Below, piece by piece: positions 8,008 to 14,710 of a DNA stretch of 15,040 bases. Origin of the DNA: Scleromatobacter sp045810265 (GTDB taxonomy: Bacteria; Pseudomonadota; Gammaproteobacteria; Burkholderiales; Burkholderiaceae_C); assembly GCA_045810265.1 (NCBI GenBank), contig JBJMWF010000137.1, positions 1 through 15,040 of the forward strand. Reading direction: 5' to 3'. The notes under the pieces were generated by a model that was not told where the DNA came from, searched no databases, and saw nothing but the letters and a program-made list of their open reading frames with translations. Positions within the stretch are counted from its first letter, which is position 1. The number at the start of each line of letters is the position of its first letter. The position numbers and the translations under genes were made by a program.

Positions 8008-8094
8008 GGACAGATTGCGACGAAGTGCTGCTGGGTCGGGACGAGTTGCAGTGCGCCCGGACAGACCGGGAGATTCGCGGACAGACTGCAGTCT
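8008..8094. repeat. Three GGACAGAY copies and a 12-bp palindrome upstream of the efflux operon
   Basis: Plus-strand GGACAGAT (8008-8015), GGACAGAC (8059-8066) and GGACAGAC (8079-8086) lie 75, 126 and 146 bases upstream of the fusion-protein ATG. The second copy lies inside the small hairpin CCCGG-ACAGA-CCGGG (8056-8070). The third runs into the perfect 12-base palindrome AGACTGCAGTCT (8083-8094). The cluster occupies the only space available for a promoter specific to the efflux pair. Operator function is inference: no regulator gene is adjacent, and no convincing -35/-10 pair was found. Confidence 0.4.
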
Positions 8095-8111
8095 ACGGCG
8101 CGCGCCGCCCC

Positions 8112-8145
8112 GCGTGCACCCCCCGTACGGCGGAGGGCTGCACGC
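8112..8145 (-). terminator. Strong hairpin just after aroC, candidate terminator
   Basis: On the plus strand GCGTGCA (8112-8118) pairs with TGCACGC (8139-8145), and the inner CCCCCCG/CGGAGGG (8119-8125, 8131-8137) extends the stem. This makes about 14 pairs with one bulge and one G-T wobble around a TACGG loop. It begins 15 bases after the aroC stop on the minus strand. No U-tract follows, so intrinsic termination is uncertain; it may instead be a 3'-end stabiliser. It suggests that aroC and the efflux pair are separate transcription units. Confidence 0.45.
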
Positions 8146-8159
8146 CTGTCAATCCCCTG

Positions 8160-9266
8160 TCAGCCGCGCGGAGCGGACCCGGCGATCGGCGGTTGGTCCA
8201 GCACCACGTCGCCGCACTGCGCGCGATGCGCCAGCACGTGATCCATCACCACCAGCGCCAGCATCGCCTCGACGATGGGCGTGGCGCGGATGCCGACGCA
8301 CGGATCGTGGCGACCGAAGGTCTCGACGACGGTCGGTTGGCCGGAGCGGTCGATCGAGCGGCGCGGCGTCCGGATCGAGCTGGTCGGCTTGATCGCGATC
8401 GACACGCGCAGGTCCTGTCCGGTGGAGATGCCGCCCAGCACGCCGCCGGCGTTGTTGCCGACGAAACCCTCGGGCGTCAGCTCGTCGCCGTGCTCGCTGC
8501 CATGCTGCGCCACGCTCGCGAAGCCGGCGCCGATCTCGACGCCCTTGACCGCGTTGACGCCCATCATGGCGTAGGCGATGTCGGCGTCGAGCTTGTCGAA
8601 CAGCGGCTGGCCCAGGCCCACGGGCATGCCGCGGGCGACGACCTCGATGCGCGCGCCACAGGAGTCGCCCGCCTTGCGCAGCTCGTCCATGCGGGCCTCG
8701 AGCGTCGGCACGATGTCGGCATTGGGGGCGAAGAACGGGTTCAGCGGGATCTGGGCCTCGTCGACGAACGGGATCGCGATGTCGCCCAACTGGCTCATCC
8801 AGCCCACGAAGGTGGTGCCGCGCTGCTCCTTGAGCCACTTGCGCGCCACCGCGCCGGCCGCCACCATGGGCGCGGTCAGGCGCGCCGAGGAGCGCCCGCC
8901 GCCGCGCGGATCGCGCAGGCCGTACTTGCGCCAGTAGGTGTAGTCGGCGTGGCCCGGGCGGAAGGTGTCCAGGATGTTGCCGTAGTCCTTGCTGCGCTGG
9001 TCGGTGTTGCGAATGAGCAGCGCGATCGGCGTCCCCGTCGTCAGGCCCTCATATACCCCGGAAAGTATCTCCACCGCATCCGGCTCATTGCGCTGCGTGA
9101 CGTGGCGCGAGGTGCCCGGACGCCGGCGATCGAGTTCGACCTGGATGTCGGCTTCGCTCAGCGCCAGCCCCGGCGGGCAGCCGTCGATGACGCAGCCGAT
9201 CGCCACGCCGTGGGACTCGCCGAAATTGGTGACGCGAAAGAGTTCGCCGAAAGTGCTGCCTGACAT
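8160..9266 (-). CDS. aroC: Chorismate synthase
   Basis: AroC catalyses the last shikimate-pathway step, 5-enolpyruvylshikimate-3-phosphate to chorismate, using reduced FMN in the cytoplasm as a homotetramer. The 368 residues match the family (E. coli about 360). Seen directly: GESHG with catalytic H19 (16-20), VIDGCPPG (26-33), RRRPGTSRH (47-55), RPGHADYTY with H106 (103-111), GGGRSSAR (122-129), and near the C-terminus IKPTSSIRTPRRSID and GRHDPCVGIRATPIVEAMLA. After GRSSAR the residue is Leu, where E. coli has Glu; I believe Leu is common in related beta-proteobacteria. The start at ATG 9266 gives the expected N-terminus (MSGSTFGELFRVTNFGESHG), but no good Shine-Dalgarno is visible upstream. 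It is divergent from the GGDEF/EAL gene and lies upstream of the efflux pair on the same strand. Confidence 0.97.
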   Translation of the reverse strand: MSGSTFGELFRVTNFGESHGVAIGCVIDGCPPGLALSEADIQVELDRRRPGTSRHVTQRNEPDAVEILSGVYEGLTTGTPIALLIRNTDQRSKDYGNILDTFRPGHADYTYWRKYGLRDPRGGGRSSARLTAPMVAAGAVARKWLKEQRGTTFVGWMSQLGDIAIPFVDEAQIPLNPFFAPNADIVPTLEARMDELRKAGDSCGARIEVVARGMPVGLGQPLFDKLDADIAYAMMGVNAVKGVEIGAGFASVAQHGSEHGDELTPEGFVGNNAGGVLGGISTGQDLRVSIAIKPTSSIRTPRRSIDRSGQPTVVETFGRHDPCVGIRATPIVEAMLALVVMDHVLAHRAQCGDVVLDQPPIAGSAPRG

Positions 9267-9387
9267 GGGTCGATTCTAAGGGCCGCCGCCGCCACGGCCT
9301 TCGCGATGCGCGGGGCGGCGCTTCGCGCCTGCGATTCGCGCGCAAGCCGGAAGGATTCCCGTTCGCGCGCCACCAATGCCGGGCAGT

Positions 9388-9420
9388 GTGAAATAGGCCA
9401 CGCCGGCCGGCCTTATTCAC
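9388..9420. promoter_or_regulatory. Inverted repeat upstream of the GGDEF/EAL gene, candidate operator
   Basis: GTGAAATAGGCC (9388-9399) and GGCCTTATTCAC (9409-9420) are inverted copies matching at 10 of 12 positions, separated by 9 bases. The element ends 36 bases before the ATG at 9457 and lies in the 190-base divergent spacer to aroC. It could bind a dimeric regulator or fold as an RNA hairpin in the leader. The A/T-rich arms stand out from the GC-rich surroundings. No regulator gene is next to it. Confidence 0.4.
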
Positions 9421-9456
9421 GCGTTGTAGAGCGCGCTTCGCAGGCAAAGTGGCTGG

Positions 9457-11811
9457 ATGCTGTTTCTCGGCCCCAGTTCAGGCATCACGGCGGGCGCGGA
9501 TGGCGCCCCGGGTGCCCGAGCGCACCGGGCCGCTGCTCGCCCGGCCTTGCGCGCCCCCTGCATTTCCATCGCGGTCGTCGGCGCGGCCGCGTCCCTGCCC
9601 GCGTCGGCGGCCACGGGCGCCGGCGCCGGGCCCGCCATCGCCTTGCCGCTGTGGCTGTTCTGGCTCGTGACCGTGGCGCTCCTGGCCCTGGGCGCGGCGC
9701 TGCTGGGCCAGACGCTGCGCGCACGCCGCTCGCTGCAGCGCGAACGCCTGGCCAACCGCCTGATCGACCACAGCCCGCAGCTGGTCTGCGTGCTCGACCC
9801 CGCCGGCGCCGTGCGCCACATGAACCGCACCGGCCGTCACTGGCTTCGCATCACGCACCCCGAGCTCGCCGGGCGCCGCCTGGACGAGATCGCCGCGCTG
9901 GGCATCGACGAAGCCCAGGCCGCCGCGCTGCGAGAGGTGATCGGCCAGGCCGTGGCCGGCACGGTCGCCACGCATGAACTCACCGTCAAGCGGCCGGATG
10001 GCGTGGCGATGACGCTGGAGCTGTCGATCCGCGCGATCCCGCGCACCCGCGACGTGCCGCCGAACCTGCTGGTCGAAGGCCGCGACATCACCAAGCGCAA
10101 GTCCGTCGAGGACAAGCTGCACCTGGCCGCCGCCGTGTTCGATCAGGCGCGCGAGGGCTTCGTCATCGCCGACCGCGACGGCCGCGTCGTCACCGTCAAC
10201 CAGGCCTTCTGCGAGATCAGCGGCTATGACATCCACGAGCTGCAAGGCCAGCAGACCGCCGCCCTGGGCTTTGGCATCGGCAGGCGCGACGTGCGCCGCC
10301 AGGTGCGCACCGCGCTGCAGACCAGCGGCTACTGGCAGGGCGAAGTCCGCACCTCGCGCAAGGACGGCAGCCTCTACACCTGCTGGGCCGCGATCCGGCA
10401 GCAGCGCGACGCCCGCGGCGCGGTGACGCACTACATCGGCATCCTCAACGACATCACGCAGTTCCGCGAGGTCGAACGCAACCTGGTGCGGCTGGCCCAT
10501 GTCGACACGCTCACCGACCTGCCCAACCGCAGCCTGCTCGCCGACCGCGTCGGCCAGCTCACCAGCGTGTCACGCCGCGACCATCGGCCGTTCGCGCTGA
10601 TGTTCATGGATCTGGACCAGTTCAAGAACATCAACGACACCCTCGGCCACAGCGTCGGGGACGCGCTCCTGAGCGAGGTCGCGCGCCGCCTGCAGGGCAC
10701 CCTGCGCGAGGTCGACACCGTGGCCCGCCTGGGCGGCGATGAATTCGCCGTGCTGCTGCCCGGTGCCGACGCAGCCGGCGCCGAGCTGGTCGCCGGCAAG
10801 CTGCTGGAGCGCCTGGCCGAGCCGTGCATGGTGCAGGGCCACGAGCTGAGCATGACGATGTCGATCGGCATCGCCACCTATCCGTCCGACGGCGACGACT
10901 ACGAGATCCTGTCGCGCAACGCCGACACGGCGATGTACCGCGCCAAGCACGAAGGCAAGGCCACGTGGCGCTTCTTCGCGGCCGGCATGCAGCAGCGCTC
11001 GGCGCGCCAGCTGCAGCTGGAGTCCGCGCTGCGCCGCGCGCTCGAGCGCAACGAGCTGCTGCTGCACTACCAGCCGCAGCTGGACGCCAACGGCGAGCAA
11101 CTGGTGGGCGTCGAGGCGCTGCTGCGCTGGCGCCATCCGGAGTTCGGCATGGTGTCGCCGGCCGAGTTCATTCCGCTGGCCGAGACCAGCGGCCAGATCG
11201 TGGCGATCGGCGAATGGGTGCTGCGCACCGCGGTCGCGCAACTGAAGGCCTGGATCGACGCCGGCGTGCCACCGATGGTGGTGGCCGTGAACCTGTCGGC
11301 CGTGCAGTTCCGCCATGTCGGGCTGCCCAACGTGGTGGCGCGCGCGCTGAGCGATGCCGGGCTGCCGGCCCAGTACCTCGAGCTCGAGCTGACCGAAAGC
11401 GTCACTGCCAACCCGGCGGCGGCGATCAGCATGATGGACGCGCTGCATGCGCTGGGCGTGCGCCTCTCGCTCGACGACTTCGGCACCGGCTACTCGTCGC
11501 TGAGCTACCTCAAGCGCTTCCCGCTGCACACGCTCAAGATCGACCAGTCCTTCGTGCGCGACATCGACACGGACCCGGACGATCGCGCCATCGTGCAGGC
11601 CATCATCCAGATGGCGCGCGCGCTGGACCTCAAGACCATCGCCGAAGGCGTCGAGACCGACGCCCAGCACCAGTTCCTGCGCCGCGAAGGCTGCGACATG
11701 ATGCAGGGTTACCGCTTCTGCCGGCCGATCGATGCGGCGGCATTGGAGATGTGGATTGCCGGCCGGGAGGCGGCGCCGTCACCCAACGTGGTGCCGATGA
11801 TCGCGGCCTGA
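9457..11811 (+). CDS. Membrane-anchored PAS-PAS-GGDEF-EAL c-di-GMP enzyme
   Basis: This is a 784-residue signalling protein predicted both to make and to break down the second messenger c-di-GMP. Order seen: a signal-like hydrophobic stretch (about 35-52), a clear transmembrane helix (61-85), PAS 1 (about 100-215, ending GRDITKRK), PAS 2 (about 222-340, with AREGFVIADRDGRVVTVNQAF and ending ILNDITQFREVE), GGDEF domain (about 345-505) and EAL domain (about 520-770). The cyclase motif GGDEF (426-430) is intact, with an RxxD product-inhibition site (R417-D420) five residues before it. The EAL motif E553-A-L, ELELTES (642-648), DDFGTGYSS (673-681), K694 and IAEGVET (728-734) are all present, so phosphodiesterase activity is expected. 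The PAS domains suggest redox, ligand or light sensing; the ligand is unknown. ATG 9457 is the first start after an in-frame TAG at 9427-9429, with only a weak ribosome site. Confidence 0.95.
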   Translation: MLFLGPSSGITAGADGAPGARAHRAAARPALRAPCISIAVVGAAASLPASAATGAGAGPAIALPLWLFWLVTVALLALGAALLGQTLRARRSLQRERLANRLIDHSPQLVCVLDPAGAVRHMNRTGRHWLRITHPELAGRRLDEIAALGIDEAQAAALREVIGQAVAGTVATHELTVKRPDGVAMTLELSIRAIPRTRDVPPNLLVEGRDITKRKSVEDKLHLAAAVFDQAREGFVIADRDGRVVTVNQAFCEISGYDIHELQGQQTAALGFGIGRRDVRRQVRTALQTSGYWQGEVRTSRKDGSLYTCWAAIRQQRDARGAVTHYIGILNDITQFREVERNLVRLAHVDTLTDLPNRSLLADRVGQLTSVSRRDHRPFALMFMDLDQFKNINDTLGHSVGDALLSEVARRLQGTLREVDTVARLGGDEFAVLLPGADAAGAELVAGKLLERLAEPCMVQGHELSMTMSIGIATYPSDGDDYEILSRNADTAMYRAKHEGKATWRFFAAGMQQRSARQLQLESALRRALERNELLLHYQPQLDANGEQLVGVEALLRWRHPEFGMVSPAEFIPLAETSGQIVAIGEWVLRTAVAQLKAWIDAGVPPMVVAVNLSAVQFRHVGLPNVVARALSDAGLPAQYLELELTESVTANPAAAISMMDALHALGVRLSLDDFGTGYSSLSYLKRFPLHTLKIDQSFVRDIDTDPDDRAIVQAIIQMARALDLKTIAEGVETDAQHQFLRREGCDMMQGYRFCRPIDAAALEMWIAGREAAPSPNVVPMIAA

Positions 11812-11826
11812 GCCGCCTTGGCGCTC

Positions 11827-11907
11827 GTGGATCCTGCGACTGCGCGCAGGATGACACGGGGGTAGCCAACACGAAACGGTCGTCCTGCGCGTCGTCGCAG
11901 GATCCAC
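11827..11907. repeat. Long nested inverted repeat between convergent genes (REP-like or terminator)
   Basis: The arms 11827-11855 and 11879-11907 are 29 bases each and are reverse complements at 26 positions, with a 23-base spacer. Each arm is itself a palindrome: ATCCTGCG...CGCAGGAT inside the left arm (11831-11852) and TCCTGCG...CGCAGGA inside the right (11883-11902). The DNA can therefore form either one long stem or two small hairpins. It lies between the ends of the GGDEF/EAL gene (11811) and the CBS gene (11926), where a bidirectional terminator is expected, but there is no T-tract. The architecture resembles paired REP units. Confidence 0.7.
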
Positions 11908-11925
11908 CCTGCCGGCCAAGTGCCG

Positions 11926-12390
11926 TTACAGCTCGGTCTGGACCTTGGTGTCCTCTTCGGACGGCCAGTCGCGGATGTAGGCCTTGAGCATGCGGTTCTC
12001 GAAGTCCTGCGCCTCGACCACCGTGCGGGCGACGTCGTAGAACGAGATCACGCCCATCAGCGTCTGGCCGTTGAGCACCGGCATGTAGCGCGCGTGGCGG
12101 CCGAGCATCATGCGGCGCACCTCGTCGATCTCGGTCTCGGGCGTGCAGGTGAGCGGCGCGTCGTCCATCACCGAGCGGATGGTGACGGCGCCCAGCGTGC
12201 CGCCCTGCCGGACGGTGGCGCGGATGACCTCGCGGAACGTGAGCATGCCGGTCAGGTCGCCATGCTCCATGACGACGAGCGAGCCGATGTCGTGCTCGGC
12301 CATCGTGACGACGGCTTCGTGCAGCGGCTGGTCGGGCGAAACGGTGAACAAGGTATTGCCCTTGACACGCAGGATGTCGCTGACTTTCAT
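11926..12390 (-). CDS. Two-CBS-domain protein
   Basis: This small cytoplasmic protein of 154 residues is made almost entirely of a tandem CBS (Bateman) pair. Such modules bind adenine nucleotides such as AMP, ATP or SAM, and either regulate partners or sense energy state. CBS 1 spans about 1-62 (VSDILRVKGNTLFTVSPDQPLHEAVVTMAEHDIG, then LTGMLTFREVIR); CBS 2 spans about 71-127 (IRSVMDDAPLTCTPETEIDEVRRMM, then GVISFYDVAR). A helical tail with ENRMLKAYIRDWP follows, as in other stand-alone proteins of this type. No fused enzyme or channel domain is present. The start at ATG 12390 is set by GAGGAGG seven bases upstream; the frame is open to 12441, but those 17 codons lie before the ribosome site. 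It is divergent from metY with a 128-base spacer. Its partner is not evident. Confidence 0.92.
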   Translation of the reverse strand: MKVSDILRVKGNTLFTVSPDQPLHEAVVTMAEHDIGSLVVMEHGDLTGMLTFREVIRATVRQGGTLGAVTIRSVMDDAPLTCTPETEIDEVRRMMLGRHARYMPVLNGQTLMGVISFYDVARTVVEAQDFENRMLKAYIRDWPSEEDTKVQTEL

Positions 12391-12397
12391 GGCAACG

Positions 12398-12404
12398 CCT
12401 CCTC
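12398..12404 (-). promoter_or_regulatory. Ribosome binding site fixing the CBS protein start
   Basis: The minus strand reads GAGGAGG, a near-perfect Shine-Dalgarno, seven bases before ATG 12390. It excludes the longer open frame that starts at 12441. Confidence 0.88.
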
Positions 12405-12518
12405 GGGAATCCAGTGAATCGAGGTGTTCAACATAGCACACAATCCCGACATTGGCCTCTGGTTCGACCCTGAATCAGCCTGCGCTTGCCGCACCGCAAC
12501 ACGTCTTCGAAAGCCTCC

Positions 12519-13820
12519 ATGCCCGGCCCGTCCGATCCCGCATTCGACACCCTCGCGCTGCACGCCGGCGCCGCCCCCGATCCGGCCACGGGCGCCCGCG
12601 CGACGCCCATCCACCTGACGACCTCCTTCGTGTTCGAGTCCAGCGAGCACGCCGCGTCGCTGTTCAACATGGAGCGCGCCGGCCACGTCTACAGCCGCAT
12701 CTCCAACCCGACCACGGCGGTGTTCGAGGAGCGCGTGGCCGCGCTCGAAGGCGGCGTCGGCGCGATCGCCACCGCCAGCGGCCAGGCCGCGCTGCACCTG
12801 GCCATCGCGACCATCGCCGGCGCCGGCTCGCACATCGTCGCCAGCACCGCGCTGTACGGCGGCTCGCACAACCTGCTGGCCTACACCCTGCCTCGCTTCG
12901 GCATCGAGACGACCTTCGTCAAGCCGCGCGACATCGATGCCTGGCGCGCCGCGATCCGGCCGAACACGAAGCTGCTCTTCGGCGAGTCGCTCGGCAACCC
13001 CGGGCTGGACGTGCTCGACATCCCGCGCGTCTCGCAGATCGCGCACGACGCCGGCGTGCCACTGCTGGTCGACGCCACGTTCACCACGCCCTGGCTGCAG
13101 CAGCCGTTCAAGCTGGGCGCCGACCTGGTGTTCCATTCGGCGACGAAGTTCCTGTCCGGCCACGGCACCGTCATCGGCGGCGTGCTGGCCGACTCGGGTC
13201 GCTTCGACTGGGAACGCAGCGGCCGCTTTCCCGAACTGACGGCGCCCTACGCCGGCTTCCACGACATGGTGTTCAGCGAGGAGAGCACCGTCGGCGCCTT
13301 CCTGCTGCGCGCGCGCCGCGAAGGGCTGCGCGACTTCGGCGCCTGCATGAGTCCGCACACGGCGTGGCTGATCCTGCAAGGGCTCGAGACGCTGCCGCTG
13401 CGCATGGAACGACACGTGGCCAACGCGCGCAAGGTGGTCGCCTTCCTGGCCGCGCATCCGACGGTGGCGCAGGTCGGCTATCCCGAGCTCGAATCGCATC
13501 CTGACCACGCGCTCGCCAAGACGCTGCTGCCGCGCGGCTGCGGCTCGGTCTTCAGCTTCGACCTGCGCGGCTCGCGCGCGCAAGGCGTGGCCTTCATCGA
13601 GGCGCTGCAGCTGTTCTCGCACCTGGCCAACGTCGGCGACTGCCGTTCGCTGGTGATCCACCCGGCGTCGACGACGCACTTCCGCATGGACGACGCGGCG
13701 CTTGCCGCCGCCGGCATCGGACCCGGCACGATCCGCCTGTCGATCGGCCTGGAGGACGCCGACGACCTGATCGCCGATTTAAAGTCGGCGCTGAAGGCCG
13801 CCGAGAGGGCCGCGGCATGA
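12519..13820 (+). CDS. metY: O-acetylhomoserine aminocarboxypropyltransferase (O-acetylhomoserine sulfhydrylase)
   Basis: This is a PLP enzyme of the Cys/Met metabolism family (433 residues) that makes homocysteine from O-acetylhomoserine and sulfide in direct-sulfhydrylation methionine synthesis. Seen directly: FDTLALHAGAAPDPATGARATPI at the N-terminus (9-31), YSRISNPT (58-65) contributing to the neighbouring active site, SGQAALH (87-93), VDATFTTP (184-191) with the PLP-pyridine aspartate D185, and SATKFLSGHG (207-216) with K210 as the PLP Schiff-base lysine. The later FEALQLFSHLANVGDCRSL-like segment and HPASTTH favour O-acetylhomoserine sulfhydrylase over cystathionine gamma-synthase, which is shorter. 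ATG 12519 is the best start because it gives the usual N-terminus; a TTG at 12486 would add 11 residues. The ribosome site is weak. The stop overlaps the next start (ATGA). O-succinylhomoserine use cannot be excluded. Confidence 0.92.
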   Translation: MPGPSDPAFDTLALHAGAAPDPATGARATPIHLTTSFVFESSEHAASLFNMERAGHVYSRISNPTTAVFEERVAALEGGVGAIATASGQAALHLAIATIAGAGSHIVASTALYGGSHNLLAYTLPRFGIETTFVKPRDIDAWRAAIRPNTKLLFGESLGNPGLDVLDIPRVSQIAHDAGVPLLVDATFTTPWLQQPFKLGADLVFHSATKFLSGHGTVIGGVLADSGRFDWERSGRFPELTAPYAGFHDMVFSEESTVGAFLLRARREGLRDFGACMSPHTAWLILQGLETLPLRMERHVANARKVVAFLAAHPTVAQVGYPELESHPDHALAKTLLPRGCGSVFSFDLRGSRAQGVAFIEALQLFSHLANVGDCRSLVIHPASTTHFRMDDAALAAAGIGPGTIRLSIGLEDADDLIADLKSALKAAERAAA

Positions 13821-14617
13821 AGCTCGACGTGCAAGGCCGCGCGGCCTACGCCTACACCGGCGGCAAGGCCTGGAGCGACGACGGCCCTTGCGTCGTGTTC
13901 ATCCACGGCGCGCTCAACGACCACTCGGTCTGGACGCTGCTCGCGCGCTGGTACGCGCACCATGGCTACCGCGTGCTCGCGCTCGACCAGCCCGGCCACG
14001 GCCGCTCCGACGGGCCGCCGCTGCCCAGCGTCGAGGCACTCGCCGACTGGCTGCTGGCGCTGCTGGACGCCGCCAACGTGACGAGCGCGCATCTGGTCGG
14101 CCACAGCATGGGCTCGCTCATCGCGCTGGAGGCCGCGTCTCGTGCGCCCGGCCGCGCGGCGGGCCTCGTGATGGTGGGCACGGCCTACCCCATGAAGGTC
14201 AGCGACGCCCTGCTCTCGACGGCGCGCGACGATCCGTCCCGCGCCATCGCGATGGTCAACGCGTTCTCGCATTCGAGCCTGGCCAGCAAGCCCTCGTACC
14301 CCGGCCCCGGCGCGTGGCTGCGCGGCGGCGGCAGCGCCTTGATGCATCGCATACAAAGTGATGCGGACGGCAACCTGTTCGAGCACGACTTCCGCGTCTG
14401 CGACGCCTATGCTGGGGGCATCGAGGCCGCCGGGCGCGTCACCTGCCCTTCGCATCTGATCGTCGGCACGCGCGACGTGATGACACCCGCCAAGGCCACG
14501 AAGGAACTCGCCAGCGTGCTCGATGCCACGGTGGCCCGCATCGTTTCAGGGCATGCACTGATGCAGGAGGCGCCGGATGCGGTGTTGAATGCGATGCGAG
14601 CCGCCATTCCGGCGTGA
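13817..14617 (+). CDS. Alpha/beta-hydrolase fold protein
   Basis: This is a 266-residue predicted cytoplasmic hydrolase with no signal peptide or membrane segment. Seen directly: the oxyanion-loop motif FIHGALNDHSVW (28-39), LDQPGHGRS (56-64), the nucleophile elbow GHSMG with S97 (95-99), the acid D220 in VGTRDVMTP, and the histidine H246 in VSGHALMQEAP. The Ser-Asp-His triad is therefore complete. The cap region (about 125-195) is variable and does not reveal the substrate. Its start overlaps the metY stop by 4 bases (ATGA at 13817-13820), so translation is probably coupled to metY. MetX acyltransferases share this fold but are much longer (about 370 residues) and have other motifs, so this is not MetX. 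Esterase, thioesterase or lactonase activity would fit; none can be preferred. Confidence 0.9.
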   Translation: MKLDVQGRAAYAYTGGKAWSDDGPCVVFIHGALNDHSVWTLLARWYAHHGYRVLALDQPGHGRSDGPPLPSVEALADWLLALLDAANVTSAHLVGHSMGSLIALEAASRAPGRAAGLVMVGTAYPMKVSDALLSTARDDPSRAIAMVNAFSHSSLASKPSYPGPGAWLRGGGSALMHRIQSDADGNLFEHDFRVCDAYAGGIEAAGRVTCPSHLIVGTRDVMTPAKATKELASVLDATVARIVSGHALMQEAPDAVLNAMRAAIPA

Positions 14618-14633
14618 GCGGGGCGCCGCGCAC

Positions 14634-14659
14634 GGTCGTCCGAAGTCAGGCCGGACACC
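14634..14659 (+). terminator. Weak hairpin after the metY-hydrolase pair
   Basis: GGTCGTCCG (14634-14642) can pair with CGGACACC (14652-14659), about eight pairs with one bulged base and a 9-base loop. It lies 16 bases after the hydrolase stop and before the Mpo1-like gene. No T-tract follows, so termination is doubtful. Confidence 0.25.
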
Positions 14660-14710
14660 GGGCGCAGCCAGAGCGGCAGACATCTCACATGCCATGACGA
14701 GGGGACGACG

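Noticed and set aside
8124..8152. A TTGACA (minus strand, 8152-8147) as a -35 box for the efflux operon
   Set aside because: About 17 bases on lies CCGTAC, not a -10 element, and the region is part of the post-aroC hairpin.
8004..9263. A 419-codon plus-strand open frame opposite aroC
   Set aside because: It is a compositional shadow of aroC (Asp/Arg/His/Ala-rich, no domain). aroC on the minus strand has all signature motifs.
9478..10500. A 340-codon minus-strand frame opposite the GGDEF/EAL gene
   Set aside because: Its composition (Ala, Gly, Asp, His, Gln) and lack of motifs mark it as antisense of the real gene.
12391..12518. Possible SAM riboswitch or clear promoters in the CBS–metY divergent spacer
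   Set aside because: I looked for a structured leader and -35/-10 boxes. Only TATGTT on the minus strand and a small TGTTCAACA dyad are visible, with no matching -35 and no extended pairing.
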